From contig NC_089749.1 in the NCBI RefSeq assembly GCF_040412425.1, positions 10,739,662 to 10,803,661 on the forward strand: a stretch of DNA of 64,000 nucleotides, in the 5' to 3' direction. The translations under genes were made by a program, and so were the position numbers. Positions 28,208 to 43,735 of the stretch are shown piece by piece (positions within the stretch are counted from its first letter, which is position 1; each line of letters opens with the position of its first letter). A model generated the notes under the pieces. That model was given only the letters and a program-made list of their open reading frames with translations, was not told the DNA's origin and did not search any database. This DNA is from Macrobrachium rosenbergii (lineage: Eukaryota; Arthropoda; Malacostraca; Decapoda; Palaemonidae).

Positions 28208-28340
28208 CCTCTCTCTCTCTCTCTCTCTACCTGCCCTAGGCAAAGGATTTCGTGTAAGTCAACAGGTGTTCCGCCTCCGCAAGTGTTTTCGTGGCGGGAT
28301 AAAATGTATAAAATGGGAGTAGAACTCGGAAAGTAGCAGC
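28208..28340 (+). promoter_or_regulatory. Putative core promoter of gene B
   Basis: (CT)n at 28,208-28,228, then CCGCCTCCGCAAGTGTTTTC at 28,271-28,290, GATAAAA at 28,298 and TATAAAAT at 28,307-28,314. The aligned initiator position (about 28,332) reads AAAGT rather than TCAGT. Alternative TCAGA and TCAGT motifs lie at 28,348 and 28,356. Confidence 0.42.
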
Positions 28341-28429
28341 TTCTTTCTCAGAACGTCAGTTACCCGAGCCAGGAGAAAAGTTACGCTGACCGGCTGGGAA
28401 GAGATTGGTGAAGACGCAGAATTGTTAAC

Positions 28430-33246
<4,817 letters not shown>

Positions 33247-33830
33247 ACTAGAAAGTGCGTGTTTGAAAAAATCTCGTCAACAGTGATACACAACTTATTG
33301 CTCCAACTGCGGATAACTGGCTGTCAATTAAGTTTTAAATACGTTCAGATGGAAGTACTTGCTTCATTCTCTAGAAAAGTGAGGAATGTACTTACATAAA
33401 ACTAGGCATGTCGTTATTTCTAATTTGTTATTGAAAATGTCTTCATGAAAACCAAAATTATTATATCACTAAAATTGTAATTTGGTGTTTACAAATAAAT
33501 AGACTAAAGATCCGCACCATTTTTGATCTTATAAATGGTAACGCTTGAAAAGATATGTAAGAAGTATCTTAATAAATGTTTTATCAGCATATTCACCACA
33601 CGTCACTCAAATAATGGACAGAACATTACGTACTTTGATTGACTGTCACTTGTTGGGGTGGGGGGCCAAGGTAAACCACACTGATATTGTTATAACGAAT
33701 TTCTAATTGGGAATTTTATTTGTCTTCTAATGTATTCTTAAGTGGTATTAGGGTGAATAAAAAATACTTAGAAAAAGTATGTTTTATTTTGAGTTTCCTG
33801 CTGAAAATTGTACACATACGGTCTTCCGTA
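33247..33830. repeat. 3' flank module of gene B
   Basis: Matches the flanks after the other copies (154-805, 20,680-21,320, 59,464-60,060). Probably 3' untranslated and intergenic DNA. Confidence 0.6.
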
Positions 33831-35160
33831 GCATCTGAACTGAAACTAAAAAGATCGTAGTTGCATTTTTCCTTATTTTTTGTTTTGGTATTAAGGATCA
33901 TGAATTGTATTGTGAGGCTAATGGTGAAAAATGTTTTACTCAAGAGAAAATAAGTGAAAATGCAAGCGATATTAAGAATACAACAGGGAAATCTTCAGTC
34001 CAAAAGTACTCGAAAAGATTTGGCGTTGTGCTCACTAAGCAACATAAATCTTCTCTGATGATGGTATTAAATATCCTATAATGGAATTTTAAATTAGTAA
34101 AAATTACATAATCTTAGGTACCTACTTCACTACCAAAGGTTAGAAGCCCCCTAATTCTGGTCCGTCACCATCTTCGTACGTATATCTTACAAAAGTCTTA
34201 TTTTGCCCTGCAACTGTAACAGCCAAAATAGGACGGAAGTTGAGACGAAAGACAGTTTCGCCACAGCAAAGCAGGACATCTCTGGTAAAACGAAAACAAA
34301 CGGCAAACATTGCTGGCTCAAGATAGAAAAGTAAATATGTATATAGTTATGGAAACTAACATTTCTGGTGAAATTGCCATCCGCCATCCGCAAACACTAT
34401 TGTTGGAGGCAATTCGCCTTTAAATTTTTCATTCAGTTTTGATAGATAATTTTAAAAGTTCAAGAACACTGTGAAGTTGGAGTAACGCAAGTATTCAGGC
34501 CTAGAGGAGGTGACATAATGGAAGTGACGGTGGCAAACTTTTTCTTTTTTTGTCACAAATATATGAACAACAAATGGAACGGAATTTACAAAGGTCCCTC
34601 CCTGCTTGTGTTAAGGTTGAGTCCACATTACCAGGCTGAGGACTGAAGCCTTTGCCTCCTCACTATGCAAGTCCATCAGTCTAGACTGGGATATTTTCCG
34701 GAGCATTTATTGCTTTGTGTACAAAACGTTAAAAGGAGCAAAGAAAACTAATGGGTCTTTTGACGCTTCAGTTAACTGTTAGGTGGTTTTCACTTGTATT
34801 TAAAAAAGTTAAGTATACCTTAGTTTTACCGAAGGGATATATATTTTTTACATATAACAGGGCTAACAAAAATATTTTTAGTGAAGACAATCGAATGATT
34901 GTAAATTATAATGAATACCTTTGAAAGCATAAGCATATGAGCATGAGCAAATGTCTGCCCTTATTAATTAAAAGTTTTGTTATAGGGAACGCGATCATTT
35001 CATTGACATCTGTGTGTTTACACTCAAGGATAGAAGTAGCCTCTGTCCGTAGTGATGAAAAGGAGGTCGAGCTACAGTGAATTAATCCTTTTTTTCAGTG
35101 TTTGCGTGGATTCTTCACAGAAACAGTAATTACGGAAACCGGGGTAAGTATACTTATTCA
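33831..35160. repeat. Duplicon flank shared with 60,061-61,560
   Basis: Long matches run through 'aacataaatcttctctgatgatg', 'ccgtcaccatcttcg' and 'gggaacgcgatcatttca'. Minus-strand frames at 34,187-34,393 and 60,433-60,684 are homologous and partly open in both copies, but show no recognised domain. A tract TTTTTTTCAG at 35,090-35,099 followed by GTAAGT at 35,145 outlines a possible exon also seen at 61,515-61,552. Confidence 0.5.
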
Positions 35161-35240
35161 GTTTTTTGGGCTACGTTATCATAGGCCATGCAAGATTATT
35201 CGGTAAATATTGATAAAGAGGAACCACCCCCAAAGGGACG

Positions 35241-35425
35241 GGAAATGTGTTTTCTCAGTTAATTTTGTTGTGTTTTGCACGAATTTCGCCTTCATTTCCG
35301 TCGGAAATGCACGATTTTAAAGATATCCCCCCCTCTAGGGGATACCTAAAATATGTAAATTGCTGACAGAAATGAGGGTGAAATTTGAGGAAAACACATC
35401 AAAATTAACTGGAAAACACATTTCC
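35241..35425. repeat. Imperfect ~62-bp inverted repeat
   Basis: Arms 35,241-35,302 and 35,365-35,425 are near reverse complements ('ggaaatgtgttttc' against 'gaaaacacatttcc'). The spacer contains a smaller stem formed by TATCCCC and GGGGATA. It could be a foldback element or a structured RNA. Confidence 0.65.
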
Positions 35426-35439
35426 AGGAATAGAAAACC

Positions 35440-35720
35440 ATACAAACAAACCTAACCCCCCTAACCTTACCTAGTATGCCGTGTTACCTGGCCGGGGACT
35501 TCGCCCCCTGGACCCCCATTAAAGGAAACCAAAAATAAATGTTATCGTATTAACTTAACCTAGTAGGCTGTGTTACCTGACCAGGGGGCCTGGACGCCCC
35601 AAAATCGGTTAATATAGACTGTGCAAGTATTGTAAGTTTTACCAGGTTATCATACTAACCTAACAGACCTAACCTAACCTAACCTTGGACCCCCCAAAAG
35701 TCGGTTAATATACGCTGCGC
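35440..35720. repeat. CCTAACC-rich interspersed repeat
   Basis: Repeated 'cctaacctaacc' and 'ggctgtgttacctgacca' blocks, with a relative at 62,060-62,200. The unit is 6 bases and interrupted, so it is not an arthropod TTAGG telomere array. Confidence 0.5.
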
Positions 35721-35759
35721 AAGTATTGCAAAGTTTTACCGAAAACATTGACTATGGCT

Positions 35760-37280
35760 TACTTTATGAATCAGTATCAGAAGTTGATGAGGCATCACTT
35801 TCTACTGGAGGAAGTTGGTGATAGCCGTGCCGTCTATACAACTTGCCAACTTCGATGAAAAAATTATGGTGACACTGGTTTCGGTTATAACAATCGAGGA
35901 ACAAATACTTAAATATATATTGTTCTAGATGTTGGAATCTGTTTCCTGGTCTCCTAGCCCATTCCTTTATATCTCTCCAGAGCCTTTGAGTGTTTTGTGT
36001 GTGTGCACATTGCTGTCTGTGTGAGCAGTGAATTCCTCACTATGGTTAATGACTTTGTGCGCAAAGCCCACGTTAGCGAGATTCCGGTTTGCTGCCCAAC
36101 CGTCACTGATCACAACCGATCCAGGAAGAATGTGTCGTTTAATGATAGAATGAGAGTTTCGGCACTTCTGTCTTGTCCTTCTTGATTAAGAGGAATGATA
36201 AACTTTTTTGGACACTCTTTCAGTGCAACCAAATAACCACACTTTACCAAATTGTCGACCGCATTGATATTTCCTCCGAACGAATAATGTCTCGTTGATT
36301 TCAAAGACACAACCTTGACTGCCGATGGGTTCTGGACTGTTGAGCCACTTTTGCGTAACCTCTGAACAGAAGCTGCGCCAGTCAGCACTAGTACGATGTG
36401 CCCACTTTAAGCACTGAAGAATAGTAGCGTGATAACAGGTTTTTTGAAGTCAGTGATTAACAAATAAGGCTGGCTCCTAGTTATCAATAAATATTGATTA
36501 TTCTACCGTAGGCATCCAGTGTATGCCAGGCAGAGGCTAACCTTGGTGTTGAACAGGCTAGCCAAGCAAGAAGTAAGGTAGTTAGATATTATTTTATTTT
36601 AAACCATTAATGCAGTTTGGACTATAAAGTATGCTCAGAACGTTTCAGACATTCGTTTTGATAGCAAATGAATACCTTTAGAGAAACTAGACCCCACCCG
36701 TATCCTACAGTTTGGGGGACCACGGTGGGAAAGCAAGGTTAGGTATTGGGTAGGATAATGCAAAATGAGTGAAATATAAGGGTCTTAATTCCACTGATAG
36801 TTCTCATCCTGATTAAGGAAAGTTATGGAATGTTTTCAAGCTCTCATCATGCACAAGGTTAAGGACCAGATACCCTAAGTTAGGTTAGGTTAGGTATGGT
36901 GTGGTGCGTTAGAAAATCTTCCACCAAAACTGTCACAAACGCCCAAAGCACACTTTAAAGCATAGGAAAATGACATTTTCAAATCCCAAATGCTGTAAAA
37001 GATTAAAGTAAAATTTTATTGATATTATTTTACTTTCAACCAGTATTGCATTTTGGATTTGACAATAAAATTTTTATATGTTTTAAATCTGTGTTTTGTA
37101 CGTTCCTGACATTTCTGACTTAGGAAGAGGTCCAGGGTTGGTTAGTAAGAAGGCATTGTGGCTATTACAATTGCACACATTTCTGGTAAAAAGTGAGCAG
37201 TAACCATTATGGTCGCACAAAGCTCTTTGTTTAAAATACATAATGAACAGAATATGGTTTGATGCAAGTTACACATTGGT
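35760..37280. repeat. Intergenic duplicon flank
   Basis: Parts such as 'ctaccgtaggcatccagt' at 36,503-36,520 match 61,601-61,618 and, more weakly, 1,875-1,940. No convincing gene was seen in either strand. Confidence 0.4.
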
Positions 37281-37315
37281 TGGGGACTTATCCATTATTT
37301 TACCCTTTTTAAAGC

Positions 37316-38010
37316 CTGAAATGGATGCGTTTTTAATAGCAAATTATTGACCACTTGCTTTTACATGTTGATCATGTGAGGTTTTGGAAAGGGTGTAAAT
37401 ACAAGACTGATGTGGTATCTAGAGAAGAAAGGTACCTCATCACCTGTTCAGTGTGCATCCGTCGAATAGACTGCTTGAGTCCTACGTTTGTGAAGTATTT
37501 GGCATGAAGCATCATCACGTGACTGTTTTTTTTGCCTTCGTAAAGGCCTGTGACACTGCCTGGAAACACGGCATTCTGAAAACTACATGAATCAAGTTTG
37601 AGAGGAAAGTTACCTATGTTTATCAACGGCATTTTTGGCTCATCAGTTTTTCAGATCACAGTATGCAGTATGCTCTGAAATCAAATTCCAGGATAGCATT
37701 CTAAGTGTAACACTATTTCTTTAGTTGTAAATAAAACTCTCCGTCTTTTTCAATGACAGTTTAGCCATACTTTTCATATGTGACCTTTCCATCATTTGCA
37801 GGCACAGCTTGTGATTGATAAGATCATTCACTGGGCTGACTATAATGTTTTTAAGTTTTCCTCAAGTAAAACTGTCTGTGTCCAGATCTGGATATTTGCT
37901 TCAAGGATAGAGGACTCCCTGTGTAGAACTCTCCTTTTTGGGTTAATATTTCACCACATTTTGACATGGTCTGCTAGGTTAAGTTTGTGGTTAATTTAAG
38001 AAAGTTAGCA
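37316..38010 (+). pseudogene. LINE reverse transcriptase fragment
   Basis: The + strand reads WYLEKKGTSSPVQC (an early RT block), a degraded block near 37,560 and a later block DKIIHWADYNVFKFSSSKTV followed by LLFGLIF, the post-catalytic RT and thumb region. Stops and a large internal deletion separate them; the catalytic region is missing. The first block recurs at 62,832-62,900. Confidence 0.62.
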
Positions 38011-38160
38011 TAAATTTGAGATTAATTTAAGGAAGGCAGGTTAAATTTGAGGTTAATTTAAGGAAGGTAGGTTAAATTTGAGATTCATTTAATTAAGTTA
38101 GGTTAAATTTGAGGTTAAATTAAGGAAGTTAGGTTAAATTTGAGGTTCATTTAAGGAAGG
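37977..38160. repeat. ~31-bp minisatellite, about six copies
   Basis: Units combine 'gttaaatttgaggttaat' with 'ttaaggaagtta'. No coding potential. Confidence 0.8.
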
Positions 38161-38454
38161 CTAGAGCCGGAATGACAGCTACCAGGGTGCCAAAGAGACG
38201 TAAGGAATTCCTTTCAAATCCAAAATCAGGTGTCAGCCTTTTTGCCGAGACCCTTTGTGCAGCTGTTAGGCCTATAAAGGTTGTATTTTCGGATTCTAGG
38301 CCTATCAGGTTTCTGTGCCAGAACGACTGAGTGGGTCGGATGTGCCCGAGTTGTGGGTCAGGTCACGATATGTCTGGAATTATTGGGATTTTTGTCTTTG
38401 GGCTGACAACTGTTTCTTTGACAGTTTACATTTGAACGGTGCTTTGGCTTACAA

Positions 38455-38455
<1 letters not shown>

Positions 38456-38521
<66 letters not shown>
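38456..38521. repeat. (ATT)n microsatellite
   Basis: About 22 ATT units. Confidence 0.95.
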
Positions 38522-38522
<1 letters not shown>

Positions 38523-38559
38523 GTGGGGGTTAGATTCAGCATCCTTTTTCTCATCGGGT

Positions 38560-39830
38560 TCCACCTGCAACCCTATACCCTCAACCATTAACATGCCATC
38601 CACTCACAACACACCATCTACAACTTAACAACCAAAACCCTCTACCCACAGCCGTCCATCCACAACTTTCCACTGACAACCCTCCCCCACAGTCCTCCAC
38701 TTGCTCTCTACCCACAACTCTCCACATACAACAAACCCACAACCCTCTACCCACATCTTTACACCCAAAACCCTCATCCCACAGTCATCCACCCACGCCC
38801 TCCACCTACACCTATCCACTGCTTCCACCTCAACCCTCCACATTCAACCTTTCACCCACAACTCCACCCACAAACCTCCACGTTCAACTTTACAACCACA
38901 AAGCTACATCCATAACCCTCTACCCACAACCCTCCACCCACAATTATCCATCTGGTCTCTACCCACAACCCTCAATCCACAGCTATCCACCTGGTCTATA
39001 CCCACAACCCTACACTCACAACCCTCCACCCACAGTCATCCACTTGGTCTCTACCCACAACCCTACACTCACAACCTCCACCCACTGTCATCCATATTGT
39101 CTCTGCCCACAAGCCTACACTCACAACCTCCACCCACAATCATCCACCTGGTCTCTACCTACCACCCTGCACTCACAACCCTCCACCCACAGTCAGTCAC
39201 TTGATTCCTACCCACAATCCTACACTCACAACCTTCCACCAACAGTCATCCACCTGGTCTCTACCTACAACCCTACACTCACAAACCCCCACCCACAGTC
39301 TTCCACTTGGTCTCTACCTACAACCCTACACTCACAACCTCCACCCACAGTCATCCACTTGGTCTCTACCTACAACCCTACACTCACAACCTCCACCCAC
39401 AGTCATCCACTTGGTCTCTGCCCACAACCCCACACTCACAACCTTCCACCCACAGTCATCCACCTGGTCTCTACCTACAACCCTACACTCACAACCCCCC
39501 AGCCACAGCCATCCACTTGGTCTCTACCCACAACCCTACACACAATCCTACACCCATTCATCCATCTGGTCTCTACCCACAAGCCTACACTCACAACCCT
39601 CCCCCACAGTCATCCACCTGGTCTCTGCCCACAACCATCCACATACAAACTTACACCCACAGTCCTCTACACACAAACATACATCCACACCCCTCTAACC
39701 ACAGCCTTCAATCCACAACCCTCAACACACAACCTCAAACCCACGACCCTCTGTTCACAACCTTAACCCACAATGCTCTGCTCACAACCTCCACCTTCAA
39801 CTTTCCACATACAAACTTACTATCACAGCC
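38560..39830. repeat. C/A-rich minisatellite, ~13-bp grading into ~52-bp units
   Basis: The left part repeats 'acccacaaccctcc'. From about 38,940 a ~52-bp unit appears, with 'cccacagtcatccac', 'ttggtctctacc' and 'ctacactcacaacc'. The + strand is very poor in G, so the minus strand has many GGG and GG runs. Several long overlapping + frames are open in all phases because the unit lacks stops; they are not genes. Confidence 0.9.
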
Positions 39831-40039
39831 CACCGCCCACACCCAGTTTGAGAGAGAGAGAGGGGGGGGGGGAAGAGAGTAATATTACGCCTAGAGTCTG
39901 CGGTGCCATGCACCTTAGCATTAACTTCTATTCTTTGGGAATTATTCTTAGAGAAATGTATAAAATAAATTTCAAAGAACAGAAAGCAAATGCTGGGTGC
40001 ATGGTACTGTAGACTCTAGGGCCTAGGCCAAATCCTAGT

Positions 40040-40253
40040 TAGTTAGTTATTTTATTGACAAAAGTATACAATAATTAGTACAAATTTGTCCACAACGTGA
40101 CATAATACAAAAATATACAAAGTAAACAGTAATCTCTGTTCTTGCAAGTACATGGCCTATACAGAAAAAAAATTATTAACAAGAAAAATAAAATATCCAG
40201 TACAAATAACATAACAGCAACTCTATTTTAGCATTTCACAAAGTTTATATAAA

Positions 40254-40260
<7 letters not shown>
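40040..40260 (-). other. Possible 3' end of a minus-strand transcript
   Basis: On the minus strand a canonical AATAAA lies at 40,050-40,055 downstream of the coiled-coil gene. If that gene is transcribed this far, its 3' untranslated region would be about 780 bases and include the (CT)n tract. It could instead belong to a retroelement. Confidence 0.25.

Positions 40261-40340
<80 letters not shown>
40257..40340. repeat. (CT)n microsatellite
   Basis: About 40 CT units. Confidence 0.95.
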
Positions 40341-40343
<3 letters not shown>

Positions 40344-40406
40344 GCTTTTGGCAGACATTTTTACGGACAACTCCAACCCTCCCTATTTTTCCGGGCTTGG
40401 GACCGG

Positions 40407-40444
40407 CACTGAGTTGGGCTGGCAAAAGCCAGCCCAACTCAGTG
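40407..40444 (-). other. Perfect 17-bp hairpin with AAAA loop
   Basis: Arms 40,407-40,423 and 40,428-40,444 are exact reverse complements around AAAA and are GC-rich. It lies about 380 bases past the stop of the minus-strand coiled-coil gene, so it might sit in its 3' untranslated region. There is no U-run typical of a bacterial terminator and none is expected here. Confidence 0.7.
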
Positions 40445-40821
40445 GCTAAATTAAAATGTTGTTTCCTCCACAGCAGGAAAATGAATGGAGTCATTCAGTG
40501 AGACTCTGTTGCCGAGCTGCTCCTGACTTGAAATGAAAAGGCAAACACGAATGGGTCCACAGAATGGCCTGATGACTGTGGGGCTGAACGCACACCCAAA
40601 GCAACACAAGAGGAACCACCATGAACACCTTCGGGGGGTTTGGGGGGGATTTCGAAGGTGTGGGGGAATCGTGGGGTCCCTCTCACGCTGCTGAAGATGT
40701 GCGCTCAGCCCCATGGTCGTCAAGTCAGTCTGTGACTCATTCGTGTTGGCCTTTTTGGGGGGTGTCACTGGTCACCTACCACTCCTTTTCCTCATGAGTC
40801 TCGGCTCTTAGGGGCTCGTCC

Positions 40822-41955
40822 TTACAACATCTTGTCTTCGTTGCTTTGATGAGAAGTTTTGTCAGCCAGGTTTTCGGTTGGAATTTCGCAGTTGTTAGAA
40901 TCTGCTGTAGTCGCTTCCGGCGTCCTCTCGTCTCCGTGAACGATGTCTGTCAACGTTTGAGTCAGGACCTCCCACTGGTTGCCGTAGTTGGTCCTCTCAC
41001 GCTGGGTATCGCAGTATATCCTGTGTTGCTTCTCCATTCTCATCCGCAGGTGCTCTTCTTGCCTCTCCTTTTCACTGATGTCCAGGATTTCATTTCCATG
41101 CTGCAGTGCAATCTGTTCCAGGTGGAAGTTCCTCTGAGCTGTGCCATGGAGGAGCGTCATTAACAAGTATTTATCCTGGTCCCTCAGAGCCTCTTCCAGT
41201 CGTGTTTGGCGCTCCCTCAGACGTCTTTGTTCCGTGATCATATTTTCCTCCTGTATCCTCGAGTATTCTTTTAACTCTTGACATTCTTTTCTAAGCTTCT
41301 CCATTTCGCTGTCTTTCTGGTCTGCCTCTTCCAGATACTTGGCATTCTGTCCTCCTAATTCTGCCACCCATTTCTTCATAACGTGGACTTCTGCCTCCAG
41401 AATGTGGGTCGTCATCTTTTCATTTTCTAGTTCTTTCTTTATTGAAGTCACTTCTGCTTCTTTTCCTTCTAACTTTTCATTAATCTTCGCATTTTGTCCG
41501 CCTAATTGCGATACCCAGTTCTTCATCACTTGTAGTTCTGCGAGCACAATCTCGGTTTTCGCTCTTTCTGCATTCAGACTTTCTGTTGTGGAGACCAACC
41601 GATCTTCTTTTTGGTGCAAAACTGATTCTAGCGACTTAACTTGATCCTCTAGTATCAAGTTTTTCTGTGTCTCGTTTGCCAGATTTTTCCGAAGCTCACG
41701 ATTTCCGTCTTGTAGGCCAGCTGCCACCTCTCTGAGTCTCGAGTTTTCTGATTCGGCGAGTTCCAGTTTTCTTTGGAGAGCAACTTGGTTCTCTTTAACT
41801 TGCGTCGTTTGGCTTTCCAGATTTGCTACGATGCCTTCAATGACCGTCATATGCCCTTCCAGAGTCCTTATTTTGTCTTGGTCCTTCTCAGTTTCTACAG
41901 CTTTCCTTGCCAGTAGTTCTTGTAGGTTTTCGACTTTCCTCTGCTCCTGGCTAAT
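40822..41955 (-). CDS. Coiled-coil C-terminal part of a frameshift-split gene
   Basis: This frame is open from 41,955 down to the stop at 40,822 (first in-frame ATG at 41,850). It encodes long heptad-rich coiled coil. An internal repeat of WVxxLGGQNAK occurs twice about 50 residues apart (MKNWVSQLGGQNAK and MKKWVAELGGQNAK). A Lys/Glu-rich helix and a polar tail ending NEDKML follow. Upstream of the ATG the coiled-coil pattern continues to about 41,950 (VENLQELLARKAVE), where it meets the end of the 41,895-42,854 frame in another phase. The two frames look like one protein interrupted by a one-base change. It could be a pseudogene, an assembly error or, less likely, a recoded gene. I do not recognise the family. 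Confidence 0.65.
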   Translation of the reverse strand: MSQEQRKVENLQELLARKAVETEKDQDKIRTLEGHMTVIEGIVANLESQTTQVKENQVALQRKLELAESENSRLREVAAGLQDGNRELRKNLANETQKNLILEDQVKSLESVLHQKEDRLVSTTESLNAERAKTEIVLAELQVMKNWVSQLGGQNAKINEKLEGKEAEVTSIKKELENEKMTTHILEAEVHVMKKWVAELGGQNAKYLEEADQKDSEMEKLRKECQELKEYSRIQEENMITEQRRLRERQTRLEEALRDQDKYLLMTLLHGTAQRNFHLEQIALQHGNEILDISEKERQEEHLRMRMEKQHRIYCDTQRERTNYGNQWEVLTQTLTDIVHGDERTPEATTADSNNCEIPTENLADKTSHQSNEDKML

Positions 41956-42854
41956 TCATCCCTGTAGTCTTCTTTGAGCCTCTCGAAATATTGTTTCTCC
42001 GAAGCGAGTACTTGATTGAATGCTTCGGTTTCCTTCAGTTTGAGGCCTAGCTTAGTTCCTTTCTCTATAGCGATCTCCAGTTCTGTTTCTTTATCAGCCA
42101 TCGCCTGTTGCAGAGAAGCTGTTTTCTTCTCCATTTCTTCCTTCCAAAGGTGCTCCATTCTGCTTCCATGAACCTGGCTGTTTTCCAGTGATTCTTGTAA
42201 CCTCGGCTTTTCGACGTCTGGTTGGTCTCGATGTGGTCTTGGCAGCTGGATTTCTTGGTCCTCTACTTCCATCTGTCCGTCCTCCTCAGTGCTTGTCTCC
42301 GTTTCCAAGTCATTCTCACTGTCATCCAGTTCCAGACTATCTTCCAGTCTGGACACTAAGCTCATCTCCGTTTCGGAATCTTCCTCACCATCGCTCACAT
42401 CCGGTTCAAAATCATCTTCACCATCGCTCATATCCGTTTCCAAGTCATCATCGCTATCAGTCATATCCATTTCAACATCATCCTCACTATCACTCATATC
42501 ATTTTCACGATCATCCTCACTATCGCGCCATTCGCTTTCCAGACATTCTTCCAGTTCATGATGTTCGGGTCCATAGATTTTGTATTTCCAGTACGCAGCA
42601 AGCGCCAAGCCTGCCAACAAGGCCAAACCAGGTTTGGCGACGGCAGAGTCTGGCGCCAACAAGCTGTTCGGTCGTGGGACAATTTCCGGTTCAAGGGAAT
42701 CAACAGCGGCAGCAAAAGCATTCAGGGCTTGTAAACCACTGTTGACGTCTTGACAACAAAAGAAATTGATGCAATCCTCGACTATCGAAGCGTACAAATC
42801 AACTCCTACGAATACCAGTACTACAAACAATACGTAAAATAGCTCAAACATCAT
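41895..42854 (-). CDS. N-terminal membrane and acidic-repeat part of a frameshift-split gene
   Basis: The 319-residue frame starts MMFELFYVLFVVLVFVGV, a likely signal anchor or membrane segment (residues ~3-19). A second hydrophobic stretch (KPGLALLAGLALAAYW, ~75-89) follows. Residues ~111-164 are five 11-residue acidic repeats of the type SDSEDDVEMDM, dense in casein-kinase-II-like S-D-x-E sites. Coiled coil begins near residue 225. The last ~20 residues (from ~300) lose the heptad pattern exactly where the other frame takes it up. No introns are visible over ~2 kb, so it could be an intronless gene or a retrocopy. Single copy in this window; function unknown. Confidence 0.68.
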   Translation of the reverse strand: MMFELFYVLFVVLVFVGVDLYASIVEDCINFFCCQDVNSGLQALNAFAAAVDSLEPEIVPRPNSLLAPDSAVAKPGLALLAGLALAAYWKYKIYGPEHHELEECLESEWRDSEDDRENDMSDSEDDVEMDMTDSDDDLETDMSDGEDDFEPDVSDGEEDSETEMSLVSRLEDSLELDDSENDLETETSTEEDGQMEVEDQEIQLPRPHRDQPDVEKPRLQESLENSQVHGSRMEHLWKEEMEKKTASLQQAMADKETELEIAIEKGTKLGLKLKETEAFNQVLASEKQYFERLKEDYRDELARSRGKSKTYKNYWQGKL

Positions 42855-42904
42855 GAAATGAGTACCGTATACGTTTGCTTTCTGAATGTCTTGTTTTTAA
42901 AACT

Positions 42905-43175
42905 GCCAGGAAAAAGATTCAGGACCCGGAGGCGCTTCTTGAAGATGCGAAGAACGCCTTCGATTCGAGGCTGGGCTCCGAAAGACTTTGTCTTCTTCTG
43001 CTTCTTCTTCTTCAGGATTCAAGATCTAGAGGAGCTTCATGAAGATGCGAAGAACGCTTACGATTCGAGGCTCGGCTCTGAAAGATTTTGTCTTCTTCTG
43101 CTGCTGCTTCTTCTTCTTCTTCTTCTTCTTCTTCAGGATTCAGGATCTGGAGAAGCTGCATGAAGATCCGACGAA
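42905..43175. repeat. ~105-bp tandem repeat, about three copies, next to the coiled-coil gene start
   Basis: Each unit has 'gaagatgcgaagaacgc', 'gattcgaggct' and a (CTT)n tract ending TTCAGGATTCA. On the + strand the non-CTT part translates as LEELHEDAKNAYDSRLGSE and resembles an exon preceded by a pyrimidine-rich acceptor. No GT donor follows each unit. Confidence 0.6.
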
Positions 43176-43290
43176 GACTTCAGCACTGGGTTCCAAGCCG
43201 CCGCTGCGGCCGCAGTAGTCCTTCTGAAGGAGGGAGGATCGAGGCTCAGTCGTCAGAGGAATGCTCGGAGCGGAAATTTTTTCTTCACTT
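43176..43290 (-). promoter_or_regulatory. GC-rich segment upstream of the minus-strand coiled-coil gene
   Basis: It contains the 12-base palindrome CTGCGGCCGCAG at 43,203-43,214 and several CpGs in otherwise AT-rich DNA. Position and composition suggest a promoter or 5' untranslated region, but no core motif could be fixed. Confidence 0.25.
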
Positions 43291-43339
43291 CACCTTTCAT
43301 GAAATCATAAGTTTTACATTTTCCAGTCAAATATTCTCG

Positions 43340-43340
43340 C

Positions 43341-43372
<32 letters not shown>

Positions 43373-43670
43373 ACACACACATATATACTGTATATGTAAC
43401 TTAGATAGTTGCTGAACTCAAATGATATTCCTGAAGTAAAGTTGCCATTTATCTTCAGAACTTGCTTAAAGAATTTACTATATAGAGCATATTTCAAATC
43501 GTACATTCTGATATTCGTATTTTTTTGTGACCTCATTTCAATGCATTAGATCTTAAAATATCTGTATTTCAGCTTCAGATTAATTTAGAAATCAGAATGT
43601 TTTCGATAGGGTCAAGTTGTCATTTGACCAAATTATTTCATTAAAATTCTACAAGAATTTAGGTTTTGGC

Positions 43671-43734
<64 letters not shown>

Positions 43735-43735
43735 G
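43340..43735. repeat. Two (AAT)n microsatellites and intervening DNA
   Basis: (AAT)n at 43,341-43,370 and 43,672-43,733. Sequence around the second tract ('ttaaagaatttactatata' type) resembles an inverted copy of that around the first (compare 43,430-43,490 with 43,780-43,850). Confidence 0.7.

Noticed and set aside
35640..35690. CCTAACCTAACC run as an interstitial telomere
   Set aside because: The arthropod repeat is TTAGG (5 bases). This is a short 6-base, interrupted repeat found in other dispersed copies.
38701..39882. Overlapping ORFs of 165 to 240 codons rich in His, Pro and Thr
   Set aside because: All three frames are open because the minisatellite unit lacks stops; there is no start context, splice evidence or domain.
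40451..40768. 105-codon minus-strand ORF after the coiled-coil gene
   Set aside because: It follows the stop codon in another frame, has a low-complexity Pro/Arg mix and no recognised domain; more likely 3' untranslated sequence.
41339..42745. + strand ORFs of 90 to 185 codons
   Set aside because: They are antisense shadows of the minus-strand acidic/coiled-coil frames, giving Ser-rich translations.
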